Source: an uncultured Prevotellaceae bacterium (GTDB taxonomy: Bacteria; Bacteroidota; Bacteroidia; Bacteroidales; Bacteroidaceae). From it: 64,000 bases of DNA. The stretch is taken from contig ONSR01000009.1 of the NCBI GenBank assembly GCA_900320565.1, forward strand, positions 58,408-122,407, in the 5' to 3' direction. This document shows positions 35,441 through 44,742 of this stretch, piece by piece. Made by a program: the position numbers and the translations under genes. The notes beneath the pieces were generated by a model that saw only the letters and a program-made list of their open reading frames with translations, did no database searches and was not told the origin of the DNA. Numbering within the stretch: the stretch's first letter is position 1; each line of letters begins with the position of its first letter.

Positions 35441-35596
35441 ATGAAAAAGACATATTTAATTCCTGCTATGCAGATTGAAGAGGCTCAAGCTGCTCAGATG
35501 CTTGCAGAGAGCCTGAACATAAGTACAACCACAGTTGATGGAAGCCAGGCATTGACCAAGGAAGACAGCAGCTGGGACATCTGGGGCGACGAATAA
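35441..35596 (+). CDS. 51-residue peptide with acidic Trp-rich tail
   Basis: ATG 35441 to TAA 35594-35596. The peptide starts MKKTYLIPAMQIEEAQ, continues AAQMLAESLNISTTTVDGSQ and ends ALTKEDSSWDIWGDE. It has no hydrophobic signal sequence. The combination MKKxYxxPxM, MLAxSL, then SQALTKE and a tail of Trp and acidic residues resembles short uncharacterised peptides I recall as common in Prevotella and Bacteroides genomes; that recollection is unverified. It sits 64 bases after the LamG gene with a strong terminator 20 bases downstream, so it is probably the last gene of that transcript. Function unknown; a RiPP-like precursor or a signalling peptide are possibilities only. Confidence 0.65.
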   Translation: MKKTYLIPAMQIEEAQAAQMLAESLNISTTTVDGSQALTKEDSSWDIWGDE

Positions 35597-35616
35597 GAAT
35601 CGTAGTCCTCAATACA

Positions 35617-35657
35617 AAAGAAGGCAGTTCCTGCAAAGGGGGCTGCCTTCTTTGTTT
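35617..35657 (+). terminator. intrinsic terminator after the 51-residue peptide gene
   Basis: AAAGAAGGCAG (35617-35627) pairs with CTGCCTTCTTT (35643-35653), followed by GTTTT. The 120 bases after it carry the next gene's AT-rich leader, with TAATTTCG as a weak -7 candidate and AAAAGGACC before the ATG. Confidence 0.8.
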
Positions 35658-35776
35658 TACCTGTATTGATGAAATTATTCCGATGTTTCCTTTGAGAGAT
35701 GAATAAAAAATAGTAATTTCGCCCAAGCTAACACATTATTATTAATAATACCTTATTAATTATATAGAAAAGGACC

Positions 35777-38700
35777 ATGAAACAGGGATTATTGTTATTA
35801 TGTCTTGCCGTAGCTTTCATTATGCCGGCTCACGCTACTGACTGGCAACAGAAGACAGATACGATATGGCCAGCCCGACATTACCGCGAGCTTAATGGCG
35901 AAGCCATAGGCAGCCAGAACACAAAAGCATGGATTGATTGGAAGCATGCTGAAGGTACCGTGCTCGTTTATGGCATCCATTTCCCGACAGGACATGTCCG
36001 TGCCGATGCAGTCTTTAAAGCTAAGAGCGGAAAGCACGTCACCTTTGGCATCCGTATCGTTCATCCGGCAACGGGCACTGTCGTCTTAGAAAACACAGCA
36101 ACAAGCAGCAGGACGACAACGGCAGAACAGACAATGGAAGTAATGCCTGACACAGAAATGCCCTATGACGGCTGGTATCGCTTTGAGCTTACCTGCCCTA
36201 ACGGCACAAGCACATTGGACCGCCTCAACCTGCTTCTCTTCCAGCGCTCCTCGTCGCTCAGCATAACCGACTCAGAGATATTCATGGCACCAAGCGTACA
36301 CCTATGGTGGGGCACTCAAGTACCTGGGGCGCCTTCCGGGCAAAGCTACAACTGGACTTACCTCGAGGTGATGTATCCCAGCGCGTACAAACAGCCAGCC
36401 ACATATCAGATGGCAATAGGCACCGACGGAATGTACTCCGGCATACAGATGCCCACACATAGCGATGGCAGCTACGGACACTCTGTCTTATTCTCGGTAT
36501 GGGACAATGGCGACGTGGACAAGGACAAGAACCTGCCCGACATCATGCGCTCTGCTGCAGTCGATTTAGGTCCTGAAGCATACGCAACTCGCTTCGGAGG
36601 CGAAGGCACTGGCTCAAGCATACGCTACAATCGTGATGACTTCTGGGAGTTCGACCAATGGATACAGTTCCTTTATAACGTTCGCCCAGACATCATCAGT
36701 GTTACCAATGCCGATGGCACAATCACAGAATATGAGAGTACCCTGCAGACAGTATGGTTCAAGACGGCAGATGAAAACGACTGGCACTATATGGGCACCC
36801 TTCGTATGGCTGGAGCCAATCGCCTTACGAGCGGCATATATAGCTTCCTGGAAAACTTCGGAGACAATGGCGGCAACCTGATGCGACGCTGCTATTTCCG
36901 CAACGGAGCCATGCGTTCCGCAGCTACGGGGCAGTGGTATCCGCTGAACCATGCTGGATTTGGGAATACGCAGAACAATGGGAAGCGCTATTCACGTTAT
37001 GACTTCGGTCACGGCGTAACGGAGCTTTACGATAAGACTTTCTATCTGGAAACCGGAGGTTATATGGGTACGCGTGACAGTGCAAGCACCTGCGAGCCTC
37101 CTATCATGGGAGAGATGCCTTGGGTAGATACCATCGATATTGCTCGTCTGGAGCATCGTGTGGATGAAGGCGTCAAGCACTACCAGACGAAGGCCATGCA
37201 GTCTCGCATAGAGCTGACTCGCACCGTCTCCGACCCTGCAACGTGGCAACTCATTCAGTTCAGCGACGAAGAAACCGTTGGCGAAGGCGATAACGGGCGT
37301 GCTGCGCTGATGCTTGATGGCAACAGAAGCACTTACTATCACAACAAATGGAAGAATGGTGCTGTTGCTTATCCTCACATCTTCACTTTCGAAGCGCCAG
37401 AGCCCGTCACCGTTAGTTCGTTGGAACTCTATCAGAATCGTGACAGCACTTATCGGGCTAAGCAGCTGGCGTTCTATGTATCCGAGAACGGAACTCAGTG
37501 GACCGCAGTTTCCACGCGTCTCATCATTGAGGACAGCGAATCTCCCACAATAGAGTTGCCCGAGCCCGTCACGGCCAAATACTTCCGTTTGCGCTTCACG
37601 GCTGGCTACGGGCCTAACCTGGTCATCAATGAGATTTACTTCAAGCACGAATATCGGCTCAGCGACCTGCTGTCCCTTACTCAGCAGATTATTGCAGAGG
37701 CAGACACTTGGGGCGGGTATGCTCCTGCCGATATAGAGCCTCTATGCACAGTGTATGCCGACGGAACTTGTACGGATGCAGATGCTTTGCGACAGGCAAT
37801 CGAGGAGCTTGGTGCGACGGCGCAGCCACTCACCTACGGCGTCGTGGCTCAGGCAGAGCACTTTACGCCCCTGGCCGTTTATCAGATTCATAATCTGTCA
37901 GGTCGCGGCGACCTCATTGCCACGACCGACGACGTGCCATCCATCGTGTCATCCAATGTCACCAACGCTCTCGAGCCATACAAGCAGCCGTGTTCCGTAA
38001 CTGATCCTTATTGCAATTGGATGATACTGCGCTCTGATAAGTATCACGAGTATTATCTCTACAACCTCGGCTCGAAGAAGTTCCTCATTGGCGAGGGGAG
38101 TGCTGTCTCGCTCTCCGAAACACCTATGCCCATCATCCTCAACAAGAGTGGAGACGGCTTTACCATCAGCGTGAAGGGAAAGCTCCTCAATGTAAGAGCC
38201 ACTGCACAAATGCCAGTCGTGCTCACGACAGCAACGGGGGCCAATGCCACCTTCCAGTTGCGCACCAACCAATACCTGCGACCCGATGAGATTACCGTGC
38301 ACGAACTGAGTCACGAAGCCGAGTTGGCTCTCCATGATGAAGTGTCTGAGCAACTGTTACAGCAGGCCTTGCAGACATATGCAAAGGCATTTGTTGCACA
38401 ACCTGACATCAGTTCACAACTCATCCGAAACGCCACCTATCTCTCCTCGAATGCAAACATTTCTCAGCAGACAGAACATAACCTTGCCAAACTCATCGAC
38501 AAGAAGACCGATACCTACTACGAGACTTGGTACAGCGGCATAGTATGGCCAGACGAGATGTCTTATATCCAAGCACAGATAACTGCAGGCCTGAATGCAT
38601 TTGCCTTCAGTTTCACGCCCTCTCAGAACCCCGAATACGGATTGCCTGACATACCTGTTGACTTCATCGTCTCGGTTTCCGAGAACAAACAGGGCTTCAT

Positions 38701-39187
38701 ACCTGTAGCCAGACTTACCGAAGGGATGCCGTCTTCCATAAATGAAACCTACACCTCGCCACTCATCTTTACCGACGGCAACACACGCTTCATCCGATTC
38801 CAAGTGATGCAAACCATCGGCAAGCGAGCAGACAGCCACATCTTTGCCATGAGCGAATTCAAAATTCACAAGGCAATCATTGACGAAGAGGCTTCGCCAT
38901 ATCACCAGAATCCACTCATCAAGGAAGCTTTCGACGCTTTGCAATCCGAGATGCAGAGCATGCATGCACTCATCGCAGCCAACACCGTCACTGCTGCAGA
39001 CAGGGAGTCTCTGCAACAGGCCATCGAGCGAGCAGAGCAGGCCCTCGACAACGCAACCGAGATAAGAAGCATTTCTGCTACTCCTTCCACTAAGGATGTT
39101 GTCATCTATAACCTCAACGGCCAGCGCGTAAGCAAGATGGAGAGGGGCATCTACATCAGGAATGGCAGAAAAGTCTTGGTCGAATGA
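35777..39187 (+). CDS. secreted DUF3472 protein with F5/8 type C domains
   Basis: A 1136-residue protein with signal peptide GLLLLCLAVAFIMPAHA. Residues ~20-150 resemble the DUF5077 sandwich, followed by DUF3472 (~170-460; SVHLWWGTQVPGAPSG, MYSGIQMPTHSDG, HSVLFSVWDNGDVD, SGIYSFLENFGDNGG), which in gut Bacteroidetes occurs on exported proteins of polysaccharide loci. A discoidin-like domain (~490-640; LMLDGNRSTYYHNKWK), a lectin-like stretch (YYLYNLGSKKFLIGEG) and a second discoidin-like domain (~885-1040; LIDKKTDTYYETWYSG) follow, with a helical spacer and the shared tag (IYNLNGQRV...GIYIRNGRKVLVE). A carbohydrate-binding role is likely; enzyme activity is not shown. Confidence 0.82.
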   Translation: MKQGLLLLCLAVAFIMPAHATDWQQKTDTIWPARHYRELNGEAIGSQNTKAWIDWKHAEGTVLVYGIHFPTGHVRADAVFKAKSGKHVTFGIRIVHPATGTVVLENTATSSRTTTAEQTMEVMPDTEMPYDGWYRFELTCPNGTSTLDRLNLLLFQRSSSLSITDSEIFMAPSVHLWWGTQVPGAPSGQSYNWTYLEVMYPSAYKQPATYQMAIGTDGMYSGIQMPTHSDGSYGHSVLFSVWDNGDVDKDKNLPDIMRSAAVDLGPEAYATRFGGEGTGSSIRYNRDDFWEFDQWIQFLYNVRPDIISVTNADGTITEYESTLQTVWFKTADENDWHYMGTLRMAGANRLTSGIYSFLENFGDNGGNLMRRCYFRNGAMRSAATGQWYPLNHAGFGNTQNNGKRYSRYDFGHGVTELYDKTFYLETGGYMGTRDSASTCEPPIMGEMPWVDTIDIARLEHRVDEGVKHYQTKAMQSRIELTRTVSDPATWQLIQFSDEETVGEGDNGRAALMLDGNRSTYYHNKWKNGAVAYPHIFTFEAPEPVTVSSLELYQNRDSTYRAKQLAFYVSENGTQWTAVSTRLIIEDSESPTIELPEPVTAKYFRLRFTAGYGPNLVINEIYFKHEYRLSDLLSLTQQIIAEADTWGGYAPADIEPLCTVYADGTCTDADALRQAIEELGATAQPLTYGVVAQAEHFTPLAVYQIHNLSGRGDLIATTDDVPSIVSSNVTNALEPYKQPCSVTDPYCNWMILRSDKYHEYYLYNLGSKKFLIGEGSAVSLSETPMPIILNKSGDGFTISVKGKLLNVRATAQMPVVLTTATGANATFQLRTNQYLRPDEITVHELSHEAELALHDEVSEQLLQQALQTYAKAFVAQPDISSQLIRNATYLSSNANISQQTEHNLAKLIDKKTDTYYETWYSGIVWPDEMSYIQAQITAGLNAFAFSFTPSQNPEYGLPDIPVDFIVSVSENKQGFIPVARLTEGMPSSINETYTSPLIFTDGNTRFIRFQVMQTIGKRADSHIFAMSEFKIHKAIIDEEASPYHQNPLIKEAFDALQSEMQSMHALIAANTVTAADRESLQQAIERAEQALDNATEIRSISATPSTKDVVIYNLNGQRVSKMERGIYIRNGRKVLVE

Positions 39188-39273
39188 AGACATGCTTAGC
39201 TGCAGCGAGCGAAAGCAAACTCGGCTAAGCGACTCAACACAAAGCAGGAAATTGTAAACATTTTTCTCCTAAG

Positions 39274-39297
39274 CGGCGTTTCTGACGCCGTTTTTTT
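39274..39297 (+). terminator. intrinsic terminator after the DUF3472 gene
   Basis: CGGCGT, loop TTCTG, ACGCCG, then seven T. It lies 87 bases after the stop codon. Confidence 0.9.
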
Positions 39298-39453
39298 GTT
39301 CAGATGACCTCAGATATACCCTGAAGCCTAAAAAGGGCTTATTTTGAATCCGCACTGACAATCAAGCAGTTACAAAGTCGGTTTTTAGTAGGCAATGTTA
39401 AGATAGTATCACTGTCACACGTCAATCAATCAAACATGATGTAGTTTGGACTC

Positions 39454-39585
39454 AAATTCGACGTGTTAAGTCGGTAAACTTAACGTAGGGGAATTTCAAA
39501 CGCGACACGTCGAATTTGCAAACGCCCCACGTCGCGTTGAAAAACGCCCCACGTCGCGTCTGCCGATTCGACACGTTAACTCACA
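39454..39585 (+). repeat. 22 bp tandem array, six units in exact register
   Basis: Units begin at 39454, 39476, 39498, 39520, 39542 and 39564. Starts are AAAT, AAAC, AAAC, AAAC, AAAC, CGAT; cores carry TTCGACGTG, TTAACGTAGGGG, GCGACACGTCG, GCCCCACGTCGCG (twice) and TTCGACACG. Units 4 and 5 agree in their first 18 bases. The array lies between the terminator at 39297 and the alkaline phosphatase promoter; 39298-39453 shows nothing recognisable. Confidence 0.92.
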
Positions 39586-39670
39586 AAATACTGTAAAGGA
39601 TTTTTCACCACAAACCACGTTTGTCTAGACGACTCATGCCATTCAAATGCAAAGAAAAACTCGTTTTTCT

Positions 39671-39701
39671 TTTGTATTTCGCGGGCTTTTTCGTAACTTT
39701 G
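39671..39701 (+). promoter_or_regulatory. promoter of the alkaline phosphatase gene
   Basis: TTTG (39671-39674), 19 bases, TAACTTTG (39694-39701). Transcription should start about 35 bases before ATG 39744, leaving an A-rich leader (TAACAACAAAC) at the start codon. Confidence 0.8.
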
Positions 39702-39743
39702 TGGGCGGATTGGATAATTATATAACTTAAAATAACAACAAAC

Positions 39744-41132
39744 ATGAAGAAACGAGTCTTTTCTACACTGAGCATCCTGCTGGTTGCTCTGGCTGCTCTT
39801 GCTGAAGGCAGAGCCAAGTATGTATTCTATTTCATCGGCGACGGTATGGGCGTGAACCAGGTCAACGCTGCCGAGACTTACCTCGGTGCGCTCGAAGGTC
39901 AAATTGGCATCAAGGAACTTTGCTTCCCCAGCTTCCCCTACGTAGCACTCATCAACACACAAAGCGCCACGAATGGCGTGACCGACTCTGCTGCCGGCGG
40001 TACTGCTCTGGCAAGCGGACACAAGACGAAGAACGGCGCTCTCGGCGTCCTGAAGGACCTGGAGACGCCTGTTAGCAGCATCGCACATTGGGCAAAGGAT
40101 GCAGGTGCTGCAGTCGGTGTAACGACCAGCGTGAGCATAGACCACGCTACTCCAGCTGCCTTCTATTCGCATGTGGCAAAGCGCAGCATGTCCTACGAGA
40201 TTGGTTCTCAGCTGCCAGGCTCCGGATTTGACTTCTTCGCAGGAAGTGACTTCGTGAAGCCTCAGAACCCAGACGGCGGCCCAGACCTCTATGCACAGGC
40301 TCAGGCTGGCGGCTACACGATTGCTCGTGGCTACAAAGACTACCAGAAGAAAGCCAAGAAGGCCGACAAGATGATTCTCTTCCAGACAGAAGCAGCAAGC
40401 AAGATCGACAACGGCTGCATCCCCTACGCACTTGACCGCACGAAGGACGACCTTACCCTGCAGGACATCACACGCGCAGCCATCAACTTCCTCATGAAGA
40501 AGCAAAACGAGAAGGACGGCTTCTTCGTGATGATTGAAGGCGGCAAAATTGACTGGGGCTGCCACGCAAACGACCCCGTCTTCATCACGGAACTCATCGA
40601 CATGGACAATGCCGTGAAGGTAGCTTACGAGTTCTATCAGCAACATCCCGACGAGACACTCATCGTCATCACTGCCGACCACGAGACAGGCGGACTGGTG
40701 CTCGGCCGTGGCCCGTACGAGTTGAACCTCAAAGCAGTAGCATCTCAACGCATGAGCATGGTGAAGCTCGAACGCGAACTCAAGGCCAAAAAGGCAAAAC
40801 TGGGCGACAAGTTCACTTGGGAAGAAGGCAAGAAGTTCCTCACAGATAACTTTGGCTTCTGGGGCGACGTGAAGGTAAACGACGATCAGGCAAGCCGCCT
40901 GGAACGCTCGTTCAAAGAGTTTATGGAGAAGAACGACCCAGGTCGTCTGTCAGGCACCGTGAAGCGCGTCATCTCCGAATGCGCCCTGATTGGTTGGCAA
41001 AGCGGCGGCCACAGCAACGGCTACGTGCCGGCCTTCGCAATCGGCGTCGGAGCAGAACAGTTCCACGGACGCTTCGACAACACCGAAATCTGCAAGAAGA
41101 TGGCAAAGGCTGCAGGTTGGGAAATTAAGTAA
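39744..41132 (+). CDS. alkaline phosphatase (PhoA superfamily), exported
   Basis: A 462-residue protein with signal peptide KRVFSTLSILLVALAALAEG. The phosphomonoesterase core is complete: metal-binding Asp33 in FIGDGMG, nucleophile Ser82 in TDSAAGGTALASGHKT, EGGKIDWGCHAND (~270-282) and ITADHETGGLVLG (~309) as metal ligands, and HSNGYVPAFAIG (~423) carrying the last zinc ligand. It hydrolyses phosphate monoesters in the periplasm, with two zinc ions and a third metal in family members. It lacks the shared C-terminal tag. A 58-base gap leads to the GH43 gene on the same strand, probably in one transcript from the promoter at 39671. Confidence 0.92.
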   Translation: MKKRVFSTLSILLVALAALAEGRAKYVFYFIGDGMGVNQVNAAETYLGALEGQIGIKELCFPSFPYVALINTQSATNGVTDSAAGGTALASGHKTKNGALGVLKDLETPVSSIAHWAKDAGAAVGVTTSVSIDHATPAAFYSHVAKRSMSYEIGSQLPGSGFDFFAGSDFVKPQNPDGGPDLYAQAQAGGYTIARGYKDYQKKAKKADKMILFQTEAASKIDNGCIPYALDRTKDDLTLQDITRAAINFLMKKQNEKDGFFVMIEGGKIDWGCHANDPVFITELIDMDNAVKVAYEFYQQHPDETLIVITADHETGGLVLGRGPYELNLKAVASQRMSMVKLERELKAKKAKLGDKFTWEEGKKFLTDNFGFWGDVKVNDDQASRLERSFKEFMEKNDPGRLSGTVKRVISECALIGWQSGGHSNGYVPAFAIGVGAEQFHGRFDNTEICKKMAKAAGWEIK

Positions 41133-41190
41133 CAACGATTCGGGCGGGTTCAAGCAATCCGTCCGAAGTCATTTTAACAGGTAAAGAGAT

Positions 41191-43875
41191 ATGAAAGGAA
41201 AGACATTTTTTGCAGGCATAGCGTTCTTGCTCCTACCCTTCCTCGCAAAGGCTGAAGGTGGCAAGAGCCAGATTCCACTGGCAGACCCATACATTCTGCT
41301 CGACGGCGACACCTATTATGCCTACGGCACCCACGACGCAAGCGGCATCAGATGCTACTCCAGCACCGACCTTCGCGTATGGAAAGACGAAGGACAGGCT
41401 CTCAACAAAGCCAACACGACAGAGCAAAAGAACTTCTGGGCACCTGAAGTCTATCGCATCAAGGGCAAGTACATCATGTATTTCTCTGCCAACGAGCACC
41501 TCTTTGCCGCTACTGCCGACTCCCCGAAAGGGCCCTTCAAGCAAGTAGGCTCCTATCAAATGGAGAACCTTATCAACGATGAGAAGTGCATAGACTCGCA
41601 TGTCTTCATCGACGAGGACAGCACAGCCTACATCTTCTTCGTGCGCTTCACCGACGGCAACTGCATATGGCAGGCAAAACTGAGCGACGACTTCATCACT
41701 CCCGTCACGGGTACTCTGCGCAAATGCTTTGCTGCATCGCAAGCTTGGGAGCTCAAAGACGAGCGAGTCAACGAGGGTCCTAATGTCATCAAGCATGGCA
41801 AACGATACTACCTCACGTATTCCGGCAACCACTACCGCTGCTTGGACTACGCCGTAGGCTATGCCTACACAAGCAACATCGCCTCGGGAACGTGGACAAA
41901 ATACACGAACAATCCCATCCTCCGACGTTGGGACGACCTCGTTGGGACAGGGCATCATTCGCTCTTCTACGACAAAGACGGTGCCCTTCGCATCGTCTTC
42001 CATGCACACAACAGCACGGAGGCCATCCACGACCGACTGATGTATATTGGCACAATGACGTTCAGAGCAAACAACCTCGTGATGCTTAACGACCCAATCA
42101 TCCGCCCCACGCTCTCCACTACGGCGCCCTACAGTCCCGAACTCATCACGCAGGCTTGGGGTTTTAGGAATGGCGGAGCGGTCACCATAGACCTGAATAA
42201 CGACGGAAGCCAAGACATTGTGACCGGTGGGCTTGCCAAGGTTCAGGACTCCGCCACAAACGAAACAACCACCAATCGCATATCGTATCTTGCAACCTTT
42301 GCGCCCACAACACACAAATGGACAAAGGTTACGACAACTCCTCCCTTTAAGGTAACAGACTCTCCCTCTCTTGTTCCATGCGACATCAACAACGACGGCA
42401 ACATGGACATCATTGCTTTCGACCAAACTGGGAGCGACAACGAGGACAATCACGAAGGCATCTTCCTGGGGAAAGGGAATGGGACGTTTGAAGCAGCAGC
42501 ACTCGTCATCCTCAATCCCGACGGCTCTAATGCGTCTATTGACTACAGGGCGGTTTGCAACGCGGAAGTGATTGACATCGACAACGACGCGCGGCTCGAC
42601 ATCATTCTCGTCGGCCATCAAGGCGAGACGAACTGCAATGTCATCCTCCACAACCAAACGACCAACCCATCAAGTCTCACCTTCATGGTCGAACCCTTTG
42701 AGCAAGATTACCTTTTTCGCGAGGCAATCATTCAGCCGGCCGACTTCAACAACGACGGACTGCAAGACTTCGCCATCTCTGCTCTCGTGGATGAAAAGGA
42801 AGGACAACTGCGCTTCACGGACGTTTACCTTAACAATCCCGACCAACTTGGGCAGTTCCGCCGCTTGGGTTTGGGTGAGAGAGGAGCCAACATCAAACGC
42901 AAATCCAACGGAGCCTTGCAGGTTGCCGACTTTAATGGCGACGGCTGGCTCGACATCATGCTTGCAGGACTTGGCGAGTCTTCCTCGGGAGAGACGACGA
43001 CTCGACAGCGCATCTACATCAATCAGGCGACCAAAACGCCCAGCTTCAAAGCAATCAGTTGTGATTTCCAAACCGATATCTACACACTTTCTTCTGCGGC
43101 AAACAACTCGGCTGGCGTGATAGATTGGGATGGAGATGGTGACTACGACATTCTTTTAGGCGGTACAAAGTCGAATATCTATGGAGGAATGCTTTACCTT
43201 AACGACGGCAAGGGACAACTCAAACGCAGCACCGCCATACCTGGAGCCACAGGTGCCAGCATCATCTTCCCTGACTATAATGGCGACGGGCGCAAGGATT
43301 TCGTGGTCATCGGGCATTCTGAGGACAAGAACTATCTTACCACGGAGCAATTTGGCGACAATGCCATCCTTTGTTACAACTTGCTTTCTGCACCGTCACG
43401 ACCTGATGCTCCGCTTGCGCCGACTGCCAACGTTCAAGAAGGAGGCGTGCGTCTTGCATGGCAAGCAGCTGAGACGGCACATCCAGGCTTTACCTACGAA
43501 GTCTATATCAAAGACGAGACCGGCAACTTACTGAACAGCACACCTGCCATCATTGGCGGCGCAAACGATGGCATTCGCAAGGTGAATCGCCTCGGGCGCA
43601 TCGGCACGCGAACAGAATGGACGTTCCGTCCGACGAAAGTCGGCACATATTCTTGGGGAGTTCAGGCAGTCGATGCTGCCTACACAGGCTCTCTTTTCAC
43701 CGAAGGACCGCAGTTTACTGTCACAGAAGAGGACATCGAAACTGGTCTCGCTCCAGCCTTCTCCAACAAAGAAGAAACCATATACAACCTTCTGGGGCAG
43801 CGATTGTCGAAGCCTCATCGAGGTGTAAACATCCATAAAGGAGAAAAGAAAACTTATAAAAATATAAAGCTATGA
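41191..43875 (+). CDS. secreted GH43-like glycosidase fused to FG-GAP/VCBS repeats
   Basis: An 894-residue protein with signal peptide KTFFAGIAFLLLPFLAKAEG. The N-terminal five-bladed propeller (~25-300) carries the GH43 triad: base Asp32 in LADPYILLDG, Asp135 in CIDSHVFID and acid Glu195 in NEGPNVIK. GH43 enzymes remove arabinose, xylose or related side chains; the subfamily cannot be named. From ~325 there are seven calcium-type VCBS/FG-GAP units, for example DLNNDGSQDIVTGG, DINNDGNMDIIAF, DIDNDARLDIILVG, DFNNDGLQDFAIS, DFNGDGWLDIMLAG, DWDGDGDYDILLGG and DYNGDGRKDFVVIG, forming a second propeller. A fibronectin-like domain and an altered tag (IYNLLGQRL...GVNIHKGEKK) follow. Its stop overlaps the coiled-coil gene by ATGA. 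Confidence 0.87.
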   Translation: MKGKTFFAGIAFLLLPFLAKAEGGKSQIPLADPYILLDGDTYYAYGTHDASGIRCYSSTDLRVWKDEGQALNKANTTEQKNFWAPEVYRIKGKYIMYFSANEHLFAATADSPKGPFKQVGSYQMENLINDEKCIDSHVFIDEDSTAYIFFVRFTDGNCIWQAKLSDDFITPVTGTLRKCFAASQAWELKDERVNEGPNVIKHGKRYYLTYSGNHYRCLDYAVGYAYTSNIASGTWTKYTNNPILRRWDDLVGTGHHSLFYDKDGALRIVFHAHNSTEAIHDRLMYIGTMTFRANNLVMLNDPIIRPTLSTTAPYSPELITQAWGFRNGGAVTIDLNNDGSQDIVTGGLAKVQDSATNETTTNRISYLATFAPTTHKWTKVTTTPPFKVTDSPSLVPCDINNDGNMDIIAFDQTGSDNEDNHEGIFLGKGNGTFEAAALVILNPDGSNASIDYRAVCNAEVIDIDNDARLDIILVGHQGETNCNVILHNQTTNPSSLTFMVEPFEQDYLFREAIIQPADFNNDGLQDFAISALVDEKEGQLRFTDVYLNNPDQLGQFRRLGLGERGANIKRKSNGALQVADFNGDGWLDIMLAGLGESSSGETTTRQRIYINQATKTPSFKAISCDFQTDIYTLSSAANNSAGVIDWDGDGDYDILLGGTKSNIYGGMLYLNDGKGQLKRSTAIPGATGASIIFPDYNGDGRKDFVVIGHSEDKNYLTTEQFGDNAILCYNLLSAPSRPDAPLAPTANVQEGGVRLAWQAAETAHPGFTYEVYIKDETGNLLNSTPAIIGGANDGIRKVNRLGRIGTRTEWTFRPTKVGTYSWGVQAVDAAYTGSLFTEGPQFTVTEEDIETGLAPAFSNKEETIYNLLGQRLSKPHRGVNIHKGEKKTYKNIKL

Positions 43876-44717
43876 AAAAGATTCTATTTTCTGTATTGGT
43901 GCTTATGGCATCATCATTCGTTGCAAATGCACAGGGATTCAAGGTTTACCGCAGTGATGGAGCTGTTTATCAGTTCAGTTGGGTTGCAGACAGCATTGCC
44001 TTTTTCGAAGGCGAAGGCGATCCAGATTATCAGGAGCCCGTGCCCGAATCAGTACGAAACGCACTGGACGAGTTGAGAGCTTACGCAACAAGAAATGCTG
44101 CAAGCATTGCCGAAGTGAACAACATGGCCAACTTAAACAGGATGGACATCCAGTCTCTTCAGGTGACCATCGAGACTTTGCAAGCAAGTGGTCAACAGAA
44201 TCAGAACAACATTGTCGCGCTTCAATCGATGATTAATGCGATTCAAGCCGACGTTGCAGCCATGGATGCTAAGGTCAACATGTTGCAAGAATCAATCTCG
44301 ACATTAAGTCAAGACGTTCAGCGTAACAAGCAGAGCATTGAAATGCTGCAGGCCATAAGTGCCGAACTTCAATCATCAATTGCCGCTTCTGTCAATAGGA
44401 TTTATTCACTGGAAAATGCGATAAGAGAGCTTCAAGTAAACAACAGTAACCTGGCAGAACAGATTGAGACGCTGCAAGCAGCAATCAATACCATTCTAGA
44501 GCAGAATCAAGTTCAAGAAAATGACATTGCTGTGCTGAAAGAGAGGTCAAACACGGCGGAAGAAGCCATTGCAGAACTTCAGCAACGAAACACAGATCTG
44601 GAAAGAGCTAACGCTACCTTAAACTATCGAGTTGACGCTAACACATCTACAATTGAAACTCTTGCACAACAGATTAGCCAGCTCACTGATCGTGTTGAAA
44701 GACTTGAGAACCAGTAG
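43872..44717 (+). CDS. exported coiled-coil protein
   Basis: A 281-residue protein with signal peptide ILFSVLVLMASSFVANAQ. Residues 20-45 (FKVYRSDGAVYQFSWVADSI) look like the 'F.V.........I.S.DSI.F' leader found on exported Bacteroidales proteins. From ~60 to the end the sequence is one long heptad coiled coil rich in Gln, Asn, Ala and Leu (IETLQASGQQNQNNIVAL, IAELQQRNTDLERA, QISQLTDRVERLENQ). There is no enzyme motif. Translation is coupled to the GH43/FG-GAP protein, so the two may form a trimeric stalk-and-head assembly on the surface (inference). It resembles trimeric phage-fibre or surface-stalk segments, but no phage genes are near. Confidence 0.8.
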   Translation: MKKILFSVLVLMASSFVANAQGFKVYRSDGAVYQFSWVADSIAFFEGEGDPDYQEPVPESVRNALDELRAYATRNAASIAEVNNMANLNRMDIQSLQVTIETLQASGQQNQNNIVALQSMINAIQADVAAMDAKVNMLQESISTLSQDVQRNKQSIEMLQAISAELQSSIAASVNRIYSLENAIRELQVNNSNLAEQIETLQAAINTILEQNQVQENDIAVLKERSNTAEEAIAELQQRNTDLERANATLNYRVDANTSTIETLAQQISQLTDRVERLENQ

Positions 44718-44742
44718 AATCAATAACCCAATTGCCCCTTCC

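Noticed and set aside
39454-39585. CRISPR array
   Set aside because: Units are contiguous 22 bp copies with no unique spacers and no cas genes are present; the same applies to the other arrays.
43872-44717. Phage tail-fibre protein
   Set aside because: The coiled coil looks similar, but it has a secretion signal, is coupled to a glycosidase gene and has no phage genes around it.
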